Shown piece after piece: positions 42,724 through 54,213 of a DNA stretch of 64,000 nucleotides (position 1 is the stretch's first letter; the number at the start of each line of letters is the position of its first letter). The stretch is from contig BCIA01000002.1 in the NCBI GenBank assembly GCA_001599815.1, positions 3,135,626 through 3,199,625 on the forward strand. Reading direction: 5' to 3'. A model generated the notes under the pieces. It had not been told where the DNA came from and searched no databases. It worked only from the letters and a program-made list of their open reading frames with translations. The stretch is from Furcasterigmium furcatum (Eukaryota > Ascomycota > Sordariomycetes > Glomerellales > Plectosphaerellaceae). The position numbers were made by a program, and so were the translations under genes.

Positions 42724-44356
42724 TCAAATGTCGGCGTTTCTAGCGTGAACCTCGTACCCGGCGAAGTCTCGCGCTCTCAGACCTCTGTCGAACAGTACAT
42801 CCAGCTCCTCGTACGTCCTGCCGCCGGTCTCGGGCACCCTCGAACGAGCCCAGAGGTAAGACAGCGCTGCGAGCCCGCCAAAGACGAACCCGAGCTTTCC
42901 TTGGAGGTTGGCCTCGTCCGGGCTGATCAAGTACGGGATGGCGGCCGTCATGGCGATGCCGAAGATTCCTTGGACGGCGGTGGCGAGAGCGATGGTCTTG
43001 GACCTCACACGGGTCGCCGACACCTCGGAGATGATAACGAAGCACACCGGCCCTATGGTGAGGTCGTAGATGAAATTCCAGACCAGCATCAAGGAGGACT
43101 CCGTCCAGATAGCCGCCGACGGACGCCCGGGGATGCAGTCCAGGATGCCGATGAGCAGCTGCAGGATTGCTAAGGCCGCCAGGCCGGCGAGGTAGATGCT
43201 TCGTCTGCCGAATCGCAGCAGCAGGAACCACGAGAGGATGGTGCCCAGCAGGCCCATCGCTACGAGTGGTTAGCAAGCACAAAATGAACAGCGAGATATG
43301 AATCTTACCGAGAAAGGCGATGGCCATCTCAAACGCCCTCTCAACCGGCATTCCAGCCTGTTCGAAGAAGTACGTGCCATAGCTTATGAGGTAGATCCCG
43401 CTGAGGACCTGAGCCGAGTAGACGCCAACAGATATCTCCGTGCGCCTCAGATTAACCCCCCTCAGACAGTCCCAATATGTGGTGCCCGCCTCCATCTTCT
43501 GCTCTAGCTTGTCTGTCTCGATGATGAAATCCAGGGCCCGCGAAATATCCACCCCTTTCGCCGCCAGCCTCCTCAGACTCGACTCGGCCTCGGCCGGCCG
43601 GTTCCGCCTCACCAGCCACCAGGGGCTCTCCGGGACAAACGGCAGCCCGGGGAGGATAACGGCGATCCAGACCCATTGCAGTGCAAACGGGAGGGAGTAC
43701 GCCCAGTGGTCCTCCATGCGCGACGTTACGGCCGTCACGCAGTTCGCGAGCAGCTGGCCCAGGACGAAGCAGAAGTTGATGTACGACGTCAGGTGGCCCC
43801 GGAGTGCGGTTGGACACACCTCCGAGGCGTACGCGGGGGCGATAACCACGAAGCACCCCAGTACCAAGCCTCCCAGCAGCTCCCCGACCAGCAGGGCTGC
43901 CAGCGACCGCGCGAAGAATTGGACGCAGACGATGCCGCCCGTGAGCAGGACGCAGGCGGCGAAGGTGGCCTTGCGCCCGTACATGTCCATGGGGTACGCG
44001 GCGAAGAGGGCGCCGAAGACCTGGCCGAGGGGATTGCCCATCGAGAGCGCGGTCTGCCACGCCGCGCTGATGAGGTAGGTGTCCTTGAAGCGGTAGCCAA
44101 AGTCTTTGCGGAACTGGGGCGTAGCGTAGAGGTTGCCGAGGAGCTGGGGATCGAAAGCGAGCATGATGACGCCTAGGGAGACGAAGGCGGACCAGGCGAT
44201 GGACGCGGGATATGCCTTGACGGCTTGAGTGAAGGTGAGGTGCTCCTCGGCATGGCTGATGTCGCTGGTGATTGTTCCGGAGGGAGCGGAGACATGGTGA
44301 CGGGAGCCCAGAAGCGGCTCATTCTCCGCTTCGGTGGAAGCGAGACTCGGAGACAT
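42724..44356 (-). CDS. MFS sugar porter, maltose/alpha-glucoside permease type
   Basis: Proton-coupled sugar importer of the plasma membrane. Two exons, 44356-43309 and 43259-42724 (intron 43260-43308, GTAAGA...TAG), encode 527 aa. The frame is open upstream to a GTG at 44497 but contains no earlier ATG, so the start is MSPSLASTEAENEPLL. Sugar-porter hallmarks are present. DMYGRK and RFGRRSIYLAG are the two loop motifs, and PESPWWLVRRNRPAEAESSLRRL closes the first half. PETGGRTYEELDVLF, the PETKGRT variant, is near the end. PQFRKDFGY after the first membrane segment is typical of Mal-type permeases. It is divergent from glutamate decarboxylase across 935 bp. The exact sugar is not assigned. 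Confidence 0.88.
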
Positions 44357-45291
44357 CGTGAAATCGGTCACATTACGGGTGAGCTGCTCTTCGAGGGCGC
44401 TTAGAGGGTGAGTTGGTGTGGATTGCAGCGTGAGAGTCGACTCACCCCGCGCTCGCTGAATTGGAGGAGGTGCAGTTGTGGCTCGGTGGTGAGACACCGA
44501 CAGGGCATTTCAGGCTATTGCACACATCACATCTCAGATCTCGTGCCGCCAACCATGGTGGGAACCAGTCCTACTACTACTACACTCATGTGGTCTCAAA
44601 CAGCTCTATGAGGATTTCATGAGACGTATTCACAATCATTACCAGCTTACCAGCAACTTAACCCGCGGTTTCAACCCTTACGGCTGACTCCAGAGCCAGC
44701 GGAGGCCCGCCGAGTGCCCCACCTGCAATCGTCGCCGGACCCAGTAATCGGCTCCGGACCCGGAAGGCTCGGCACGGGGCCACCCACATGCATATGTAGG
44801 TACCCCGACTATTTCCAACTTGAACTTGATCTCGTGTTAATTAAGTCGAATCGTCGGCGCCGCAATGATCTGACCCTTCCGCCCAAGAACCAAAATAGTA
44901 CTCTCCTCTTGCAGCGCCGGCTTAGCCCCAGCTAAGATGCGGTTGTAGCCGCCGCTTTCCCTTCGGCCCATTCATCCAGCCAACAGGCCACGGCGGCGCT
45001 GAAAGTCAATCCCCTCATTGACGCAACCAGATTCCCCCGCGCTCACTAGCGGGCCACGACATCGTGCCACACGGCCTGTCGTCATCCATATCCGGCGCTG
45101 CAGCTCAGCTCGAGAGCTCACTAAGCTCCAGCTCCAGCAGCTCCGCCATGCCGAGGTGCCCGAGCTCAGGCGCGAGCTGGGCCATGCATTATAATGGCCG
45201 CCTCTTCCTCAGGTTCCTTGTTTGCTGGCGTGGTTCTTCTCTTTGGAACAGACCTCATCGCCGAATCTGTACCTGAACAACATCTTCAAAC
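44357..45291. promoter_or_regulatory. Divergent region between sugar porter and glutamate decarboxylase
   Basis: No coding sequence. It holds an inverted repeat CTTAGC-CCCA-GCTAAG at about 44921-44936 and a TATAAT element near 45190, about 100 bp before the decarboxylase ATG. The functions are inferred. Confidence 0.4.
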
Positions 45292-47128
45292 ATGTCTCTC
45301 GCAAAGCACGCAAGTCGGACTGATCCTCTCGTGATATGCATCAGCTAACGCGAACATTAGATCAACCCCGAGGAGATCGTCCAGAAACTCCAGGCCGCTC
45401 ACATCACGGCCCCTGGAAATACAAATCTCACCAGCCAGGCCCGGTCATCGCACATCCACCCCTTCGACACCCAGTATACCAGCCAGGAGAACTTCCCCAA
45501 GTTCAGAATCCCCGCCGATGGCGCTCCCGCCGACACCGTATACCAGATGATCCATGATGAGCTGGACCTCGATGGAAAGCCTAACCTGAATCTCGCAAGG
45601 TAACCACATCTTCTTCGAAGAAAGCATTCCTCAGCTCACCCATCCCAGCTTCGTCGGCACCTTCATGGAGCCCAACGCCACCCAGCTCATGGAGGAGAAC
45701 CTCTCCAAGAACCTGGCTGACTCGGACGAGTACCCGGCCCTAATGGACATCCACCAGCGCTGCATCAGCATCATCTCCCACCTCTGGGGCGTCCAGCCGG
45801 GTGAGCGCGCCATCGGCTCCGCGACCACCGGCTCCTCCGAGGCCATCCACCTCGGCGGCCTCGCCATGAAGCGCCGCTGGCAGGAGCGCCGCAAGGCGGA
45901 GGGGAAAGACACCTCCAAGCCCAACATCCTCATGGGCGCCAACGCCCAGGTCGCCCTCGAGAAGTTCGCCCGCTACTTCGAGGTCGAGGCCCGCATCCTC
46001 CCCGTCTCCGCCGCCAGCAAGTTCCGCCTCGACCCCGAGCTCGTCCGCAAGAACATCGACGAGAACACCATCGGCGTCTTCGTCATCCTCGGCAGCACCT
46101 ACACCGGCCACTACGAGCCCGTCGAGGAGATCTCCAAGATCCTCGACGAGTATGAGGCCCGCACGGGCGTCGACATACCCATCCACGTCGACGCCGCGTC
46201 CGGCGGCTTCATTGCCCCCTTCACCCACGCCGGCGCCGGCTCCGGCGCGAAGTGGAACTTCGAGCTCCCCCGCGTGAAGTCCATCAACACCTCCGGCCAC
46301 AAGTTCGGCCTCGTCTACGCCGGCGTCGGCTGGATCATCTGGCGCGATGAGTCCTGCCTCCCCAAGCACCTCATCTTCGAGCTCAACTACCTCGGGGGCG
46401 TCGAGCAGTCCTTCACCCTCAACTTCTCCCGCCCGGGCGCCCAGGTCGTCGTCCAGTACTACAACCTCATCCATCTCGGCTTCGCGGGCTTCCAGGGCAT
46501 CATGGAGAACTGCCTCGCCAACGCCCGCTTGCTCTCGGACAGCCTCGAGGCCACGGGGTGGTACACCGTCGTCTCCGACATCCACCGGCGCGTCTCCGGC
46601 GGGGGCAAGGACGGCAAGGCCGGCAAGGTCGTCGAGTCCGCCGTAAAGTCCGCCGTCGCGCAGGCCAAGACTGCCGTAGGTGCGGCCAACGGCGGCCTCG
46701 CCGCCCCTGCCGAAGGGGAAACCTCCGCCGACTTCGTCGCCGGCCTCCCCGTCGTGGCCTTCCGCCTCACGGACCAGTTCAAGCAGCAGTACGGGCACAT
46801 CAAGCAGGAGACCGTCTCGCTGATGCTGCGCTCCCGTGGCTGGATCATCCCCAACTACCCCCTGCCGCCGGGCGAGGACAAGACCGAGATCCTGCGCGTG
46901 GTCGTCCGCGAGAGCATGACCTTCGACCTCCTCGAGCGGCTCGTTTGCGACATCGCCTCTGTGACGGAGATCCTCATCGAGAACGACCAGATCGACCTGT
47001 CCGTGATCAAGCCGAACCACCCGCCGGGCAGGCGTCCGCTAACGAAGGAGGACCACGAGAGGCACAGGCGGGCGCTGCATCACGGAAAGAAGAAGATGCA
47101 CGGCGGCATCCACAGGACCGTGTGCTGA
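45292..47128 (+). CDS. Glutamate decarboxylase
   Basis: PLP enzyme that makes GABA from glutamate, entry to the GABA shunt. Three exons, 45292-45309, 45361-45599 and 45649-47128, encode 578 aa. The first intron (45310-45360) uses a GC donor (GCAAGT); the second (45600-45648) is GT-AG. After splicing the protein starts MSLAKHINPEEIVQKLQAA. Family landmarks are FVGTFMEPNATQLMEENL, GSATTGSSEAIHLGGLAMKRRW and HVDAASGGFIAPF. The PLP lysine is Lys304 in SINTSGHKFGLVYAGVGW. An Ala-rich insert (KSAVAQAKTAVGAANGG) interrupts the small domain near VVAFRLTD. The C-terminus is basic (HERHRRALHHGKKKMHGG); a calmodulin-binding role as in plants is only a possibility. Confidence 0.94.
45310..45360 (+). other. 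GC-AG intron in the glutamate decarboxylase gene
   Basis: 51 bp, GCAAGT...GCTAACG...TTAG. The only phase-compatible GT donor (45331) would leave a 30-bp intron, below the usual fungal minimum. GCAAGT is the optimal GC-type donor. Confidence 0.72.
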
Positions 47129-47381
47129 GCACTGATCGTAGCGAGGGTGAGTACAGAGAGCAGCAAAAATTGTGTGTGAATGAGCTCGGTCAGGGACAGG
47201 GGTATCTATAATACAAGAATCCCACTCCGGGACGATTCGGAAACAAAATTCCAAATCTTGCAAGCTGAAGCATGGTGTTCACCGCCGCATCTACATGTGA
47301 AAACACCTTTGGAGAAAGCAACGCACCGCTATGGCATACAAAAGCCCTGTCGCGCAGGGCATCACCAAAAGTTGAAGAGGC

Positions 47382-50300
47382 TCAACCAACACGAATCACA
47401 ACCTTCCAGCCCAGCGCGCCGGCTTCTCTGATGGCGCAGCCCAGGCAACCCCTCCGCCTGCGGGAAATGAGAGCGTTCCAGCCCTTTTCGGCGCAGAGAG
47501 CCCGGATCAGGATCTCCATGTCGCTGCCAAACTGGCGCCTTCTAGACTCCAGATGCATCTTGGCCGCGGCGCCGAACCTATCCTCGTTGCGATCCATGAC
47601 AGGCGAGCTAGGAGACAAGGGAGCGTCTTGTGCCGACGACGGGGGTTGAGTAAAGCCAGTAATACAGTCAATGACAAGAACCCGCGGCTCGGCGTTGGCG
47701 GCCGCAGAGAGAGCTGGCGTTGGCTGGCGGACAGAATCGGTATTGGCCAGCAATTCCTCGAGCGAAGATGACATTTTGTTCAGAAGCTCTGACAGATGGA
47801 TTACAGTGTAGGTGAAGTATTTGTGCAAGGGGTGGCCGGTAATGCTGGCCGAGGTCGGGATCCTGGGGCTGCCCTCGGATAGATCGATCTGCTGGATTGT
47901 GGGACTGGACGGAGACCTGACGACTCTGACGTGGGACGAGGGGACACAGGGGTGAGCCGTGACAAAGTACACGTCTTTGGACAGAGCAAAATTGTACTGC
48001 TGTGTCTGGCCGCCCAGCTCCGTGACCGAAAAGGCGATGGAGGAAGGGTAGGTGTGGATCTCAGGGGGCCTGCTCCCCTCAGAAAAGGGGGTGGGCATGG
48101 TCTCCTCAGTCGGTGTCGTGTGGACGGAATCGACAGGTGCGAAGAGGTTGAGGGATTGCAAGTCGACACTCATAAAGGGAGGGGGCTCAGAGTAGTTGTT
48201 TTCGAACGGGATGATGAAGTCGGCAGGCAGCACGCAGTCACGGTCTGCGTCTCCGAGGACACCAGACTCTTTCTCGATGGTCGTCTTGTTCCAGAGCCTG
48301 GCATTCTTGCCCGTCTTTTCCACGTCCTCTGCAAAGATAGTCAGTTGACAATTCTCATCAGAATGATTCGCAGTGTTTACCGGGGATGTCGTTCACAGCA
48401 ATGTTGACCCATCCATCCCCGAGTCCTGCCGGTACAATGTCGCTGGAGATCCAGCCCATGCATTCAGCCGACCCGCGACCAGCAGCCAGCACTCGGCCGA
48501 CAACGCAAGCCGTGCTCCAGAAACTCTTGCCAGAGTAGACGAACCCGGCGCAAAGGTTCGCCATCGGCCCTAGTTTCTCCATCGCGTCCTTGTCGTTCTC
48601 CAGGAGCGTGCACATGATGAGGTGATGCAGGCCCTCACCAGGCAACATGAGGCCGGATATGTACGACTTGGACAGCCACCCGCTGGGGTGGAGGGCTGCA
48701 GATATCTTGCGCCGTCGGGAAGGGTGCTGGGAGACATCTGTAAGAGACCGTGCGCCAAAGTAGGACGAAGCTTTGGTCTCCACGCTCATGGGGGTGTCAT
48801 CGATGGGTGTCGATATCGGGGTCGCCTCGGAGGCCTTGCCCACGTTCTCCGAGATGCGCGAGGCGTACGAATCGACTTCTGGCCATCTAAGCTTCCTCGC
48901 GAAATGGGTGAGTCCGTCGACTTGTCTCTGCGGATTCTGCCCCTGGACAGTGTACACGGGCAGCTTGTCGCCATGGTGGCTATTCCCATGGCCGTGGAGC
49001 GTCATTCTCCCCGTCAACGACGCCAACCAGCCACTCAGGTGGTGTCTGTCATTGCCCTGCTGCACGGTATTGACCTCGGTCTCCACCACGCGAATGTTCC
49101 GGAGCCAGGCGCGCGCAAGATGCATCGACCATTTCACGGCGCATGTGGCATCCTTCTCGAAGCGGTGGATCTCGGCTGGCCGGATGGACTCGATTCCCAG
49201 CTCCTCCCCCTCGGTGATAGCATCCAACCTGATGAGGAGCTCGCACGCCAGCAAGATCTGCAGCAGCAACCAGTACCTCTCCTCCTTCCTCTCCTCGTTG
49301 GTCTCTGCGTCCTCGATCTCCACGTCGGTCTCGACCTCGTCGCCCTCATAAGAACCCCAGAGAATCTGCCCGAGCCTGATGCGCCACTCGACATGGGAAA
49401 AGTCGATCCACACATTTGGAGTGGCCAGGACTTTCAGCAGCGCCTGGATCTGCACAGACAGACTGTAGGGGTCGCGGTGGTCGAGGACGCGGCTGGGCGG
49501 GTGCAGAATGCCGAGAAACAGCTCATTGTACAGGGTGCTCGAGATGTTCTTGTGGATCCTATTCGACTTGTATCTGTCGCAGTTCTTGATGAGCTGGTCG
49601 AGGATGGCGGACTCCTCGAGGTGGCGCAGGCCGTCTTTGGAGGTCAACATCTTCTTGCGCTGCTCGACCACGACAGCAGCCTTGCACCCGAGGCTATCGA
49701 ATCCGTGCTGTTCCTCCTGGAGAGCGTCGCCTACTGAAAGCTCGAGAGCGGCCTGGTAACCCATTGTACCCTTCTCGAGGCCCTGCATACTAAGCATATT
49801 GGGGCGCTCTCGACATCGGGGATAGAAGTGTGCCTTCTTCTTCTTCTTATTGGGATCCGTGGGGCAGGGCGTCCCGACGAGACAGTCTCGATTATTGATG
49901 TCCCTCGTCACATGCGGCCAGGCAGTGATAGAGCTCCAGGCGCAATCCTCGATCTGGACATGGTCGCATAGATCGCGGATCTCGAGGACCTCATCCCAGG
50001 GGAAAGCGACTGACGGGTGTGGGGCACCGGTGAAGTGGCCCTCGGAGCGGGCGAAGTACTGAGGAGCGCCGGAGAAGAGCTTCTCGATCTCTGATTCGCC
50101 GAGGGTGGCCATGATCTTGTCGAGCTTCAAGACGGGCTTGGGCACAGGGCCATTGGAAAGGTCGATGTCTGACCTGGGGGGAGACGGAAGCGGCTTGTTC
50201 GAGTTGACGGGCGGTGATCTTCGAGCGGGGACGCTGGTACTCCTGGCGGCACCGAACGTGGCTGAGGCGGGTGGTGGAGAGGACTGGAAGGTAGCAAGAG

Positions 50301-51408
50301 AGAAGAAGTAAGTACTAGTATTAGAGTAAAGGCCAAGGACGCGCTTCTAAAGAGGGACGAAGGACGTGGACGGACGTCGCGGGCTTGCTCGAGCAGTGTC
50401 GAAGGGTGGGAGGAAGGCAGGCATGCGACAGAAGAAAGGATGGGATCGAAGATGGGGAGCTGGGAAAAGCAATTGGATGGCGGCCCAAATGGAAAGGATG
50501 GAAACCAGTGACCTGACGTTGGGGTGGGTTTCCGTCAAGGGCGGCGGGCGGGAGGTGCAGTGGTGATGGTCACGCGGGGAAGCTCGTCCGGGGTACAGCT
50601 CGCATTCCAGGTGCCACTAGCAGTTCTGGACCTAGCAGTATGTAATACTCTCTCCCGCCTGGGCTCATCCAATACTCCAAGAAGTACCCAAGGAGCAGCG
50701 GGTGCCCGCCACTTGACGGGAAAGGCGAGGCGGAGGGGCCGGCCGGGGAGGGGGGTGCGGATCGATGCAGATTGGATGCAGATGCTGCATCCTGGAGGCC
50801 CAATGGCTTCATGATGCATCATTGTCTGGCCCATCCGTCCTGGATGAGATGAATGTACCGGACTCGTACAGACGATGGGCCGGGCAATGTGGTCTGATGT
50901 GACTGGTGATTTGGAGATGCGGGGGCTGCCACAGGGAAATGGAAGGTGCGAATTGGTATAGTACTGTAGTGGAGGTCGCTGAGGTACTGCGTGAGAATGG
51001 TGCTGGACTTACAGCGACTGCTCCAATTCCTCCTCTCGTCCCACTGCCGCCGCCGTTGGACGACTCCGCATTTCCCCGCTGCCACTGTGACGACAACAGC
51101 GACAGTGACTGCTGCTTCTGGTGCGCCGGGGCTTTCTTCTGCTGCTGCTGCGGCTGTTGCGCCTGGGCGCCGCTCGTTCCAGACCCTCCGGACGACGCGC
51201 GCCCTCGACTCCGGCCGAGCAGGCTTTGGAAGAGGTCCCGCTTGGAGAGCCGCTCGCCGTCGCTCTTTGACCTGTCGTGGTTGCTTCGTAGCGCCGAGGC
51301 CGGCGGCGGAGGTGGTGATGTAGGGCTGGCGACATCATCGTCCTGTCCATCCTTGGTTGGCTGCGTCTGGGACTTGGATCCCCGTCTGAGTATCGACAGG
51401 GACGGCAT
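47382..51408 (-). CDS. Large conserved fungal protein of unknown function
   Basis: Three exons, 51408-51013, 50283-48381 and 48328-47382, give 1081 aa. Introns are 50284-51012 (GTAAGT...CTTCCAG, 729 bp) and 48329-48380 (GTAAAC...GCAG). The first exon is low-complexity and basic (MPSLSILRRGSKSQTQ, Pro and Gln runs). Exon 2 continues in phase with SSPPPASATFGAARSTSVPARRSPP, then enters conserved-looking sequence from LKLDKIMATLGESEIEKLF. Charged helices (EEVETD-type acidic run, ETNEERKEERYWLLLQILLA) and GLMLPGEGLHHLIMCTLLEN follow. AGFVYSGKSFWSTACVVGRVLAAG precedes the last intron, and the end is RRRRGCLGCAIREAGALGWKV. I do not recognise an enzymatic motif; DUF8004 may be the family. The long first intron is the weakest join, and translation could start at the ATG at 50112. 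Confidence 0.72.
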
Positions 51409-53326
51409 TTCGGCTCGTAGGCGAAAGTGCCGGTCCCCTCGTGTTCATGTCAGAGTTTCCAGGATGCTGCTGCGTTTCCGCGGGAATCTCACAAGAATAG
51501 AAACCGGCCGCGCAACTGGGCACTCCGGGGGGGACTTTTGGTTTTGCTGGCCGAAGGCTATGGCGATGATAACGAAAGCAGCAGCGTTGAGCGAAGCGGG
51601 CGCCGGGGCTCGATCGAGTAGAGAAGTAAAAGTGCCAAAGGAGAAAAGAGCAGACAGAGAGGGAATGCTTCTCGAAGCCATCTACCTCATGCGTTGAAAC
51701 AGGCGGCCAGCACCCGTCGGCCTAGGTACATACATACATACATTCCCCTGCAGAAACCGGTTATCAAGCAATGACAAGCATCCAACCCACGTTGGTTAAA
51801 TCTGCCTCCACGACGGAGTCTCCCAACAACGGGTCTCCCCTGATCTCATTAGCCCCGGGCGGGCGCTGGATGCCGCCCACATCACAGCCTCAACCTGGCA
51901 CTAAAACACCAGACTCGTTGGCCGCGGGCAGGGGGATCGCTATCTGCAGGACGGCGCCAAGGGACCTCGCTGGCAATCCGATTTCAGCTGGTCAGCTTTC
52001 TCAAAGTCCCTGGGATTTCCTTGCGTGGCTCGGCAATCCAGAATCGATAATGGGCGCGAGTGGGGGGACAATCGGCATCCTTTACAAACCGTGTCGTCTC
52101 AGATGGCGATCCTTCGATCATCTCCCACTTCCCGGCTGTGGCGCTTCCTCGTGATGAGTGACTGACGCCGATGGGCTAAAAATCAAGAGTCTGACATGCA
52201 ACACATGGTGCTACATACTAGTACCGCACTGGTCTGCATACATGGACGTCGGCGATCGTCATCTGCAAGAGAGCCCGGAGCAGATGTCATTCGTTTCACT
52301 CGGAGGAACGCTGCTGCGTGTCTGCCCGGGGTCGGTACGTAGTAAAGTCGTTAGAGGTCAGAAGAGACTCTTCGGAACAGCATCGAATAGATTGCCTCAC
52401 ACCCTCGGCGGACCGCGGCGAGATGGTGTCAGATTCGCTCGTGATCAGGATCGCCGGCCTGCCTACCGTGGTGCGGCGTTGCGTGTTCCCTGTGGCGGCA
52501 CTTGACAGGACCAAACGTCTCATACATCGTGTGGGTGCCCCCGCCGCCGTTGCGGGAGACCACACGAACATCAGCGGACGGGTTGTCGTTGCATGCCTCC
52601 GTGCGTAACCAGTGGCCTGAGATTCCCGATTCCCAGGATGCACAGGCGGGCGATTGGAGATGCGTGAGTGGAACCGCGAACGGGTCTGGGCTTGGCCAGG
52701 TCGTTTCCAGGGGGTCGGGTGGCATGACCAGCATTGCCAGCATTGCCAGCTCCAGTGACGTTGACCCTGACTTGTCTCACATTTCCCACCCGCCCCGAAT
52801 AGCATCCAAATCCATCAACGCCTCCACGGATCAGACTTCTCACGGGTCACGGGTTGGGCGCGAGGACGCTTTGACGACCCTGGGGGAACCAACCTGAGTC
52901 GCACTTATGACCACGATCACAACTCTGATCAAGGAAAGATGAGAATATCGGGTGCTTGTGTTCTTATGCTGAATTTATGCCATGTGATGCGCTGCCGTTT
53001 CGGCACTCTATCACCCTCTGGGATCGGTAAGCCGACTCCGTCTGTGTTGACATGTGGTCATGTCCAATCTGTTCTCCGATATGCATCTGGAGCCCGACCA
53101 GCCCGCTGTGCTGTGCTCCTTGGGTATCTCTCCGTCTGTCTTGTTCAAGCAATTCTGTCTTCTGGGTCCTCGGTCTCTCTGTCCTGAGAGCATTTCCAAC
53201 ACTTCATGCGGCCGAATGCTGCCGATGTCCTGGCCCTCTCCACCGCATCTCGGCCGCAGCAGGCACCCAGGAGCGTGAACGTGGAATACGTATATAGGTT
53301 TCGATAGTCGTGTGCGCGGTCGAATC
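51409..53326. other. Intergenic stretch
   Basis: About 1.9 kb with nothing supported. It contains a TACA tetranucleotide run at about 51724-51742 and the repeated word CAGCATTGC at 52730-52750. The short open frames lack any coherent protein. Confidence 0.45.
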
Positions 53327-53864
53327 TCAGGCTGGGGGCGTATCGTGGACCACGATCAAAAGGTACTTTGCGTCGGGGACGATGACCAGCTCTTGTTTCT
53401 TCGTCCGCAGTCGCAGCAGCTTGAGCTCGTCCTGTCGCAAGATCCGCGGGTTAGCAGAGACCTCCAGGGAGCAGATTCCAACCGTGTAACCAGCCTCCTT
53501 ACCTCGGTATCAAGCTCCTCCACGAGCCCGCTGGACGCGTTGATCCACGCCCACACCTTGCCCGCGACCTCTTCGAGACCGTGTGTGTCGCCGTTCGGTG
53601 TCGTCGCGGCCTCCCCCGAGAAGGATACATTCCGGGACTGGGCGGCCAGGGAAGCGGCAGAGTTCAGGCTCGAAAGTTGCCCGTTCGTTCGGAGGATGGC
53701 GCCCGTTGCGCGGTCGAGCACGAGGGTCGCCTTGACGCCCTGCTTCTTTGACAGGCGGTCGAGCTTCTCGTCGAGCGCGTCCTGCCCATTTGTCTGCTAA
53801 TGCACCCGTTAATACACTGCATCCATCCCGGGATAGGTAGACTCGCCGAAACTCCGTCCGCCAT
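53327..53864 (-). CDS. Roadblock/LC7-domain protein (dynein light chain or Ragulator-like)
   Basis: Small Roadblock-fold protein, 137 aa, in three exons: 53864-53847, 53793-53503 and 53431-53327. The first intron (53794-53846) has a GC donor (GCGAGT); the second (53432-53502) is GTAAGG...CAG. The spliced N-terminus is MADGVSTNGQDALDEKLDRL. The body has the family core KKQGVKATLVLDRATGAILRTNGQ. It then has the helix VAGKVWAWINASSGLVEELD and the closing strands ELKLLRLRTKKQELVIVPDA and YLLIVVHD. In fungi such proteins act in cytoplasmic dynein or in the vacuolar Ragulator/EGO-type complex; sequence alone does not separate these. It is divergent from IPI1 across 349 bp. Confidence 0.88.
53794..53846 (-). 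other. GC-AG intron in the Roadblock gene
   Basis: 53 bp, GCGAGT...TTAAC...GCAG on the minus strand. Exon 2 must enter in phase 0 (ACAAATGGGCAG). The GT donors close by are out of phase, except a weak GTTTCG that would remove two more residues. Confidence 0.62.
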
Positions 53865-54213
53865 GGTGATAGACTGGTCCAAACGTTGGTTGACCCTGAG
53901 AATGGCCAAGACGAGTTGGGCAAGTTGAATGCGACTGACTGACTGATTGTGCCAGGGAGCTCCTGGCTCCACAGGGCCGGGAGAGGCTCCACCGGGCCTT
54001 GAGGTGGGGTGCCACATGAGTTTCTTGGGGCGATTGATCTGCCGTCGGTGACCGCCAAAAGTTTCAACGCCGGCTTGTCTTTGCACTTCACTCATTGAAC
54101 AATTGGTTTCTGTCGGCACGAAGCATTGCTGAGAAGAGCGTCCTCGCGACTCTTCTGATCCTCTTAAAAGACATTCGTTCCGATTAGCCCAGTACACATC
54201 TTCAAACGTCAAG
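53865..54213. promoter_or_regulatory. Bidirectional promoter between the Roadblock gene and IPI1
   Basis: 349 bp, no clear TATA box. Such short head-to-head spacing usually means a shared nucleosome-free region. Confidence 0.4.

Noticed and set aside
45740..47020. 426-codon minus-strand frame opposite glutamate decarboxylase
   Set aside because: Antisense mirror of a strongly conserved enzyme.
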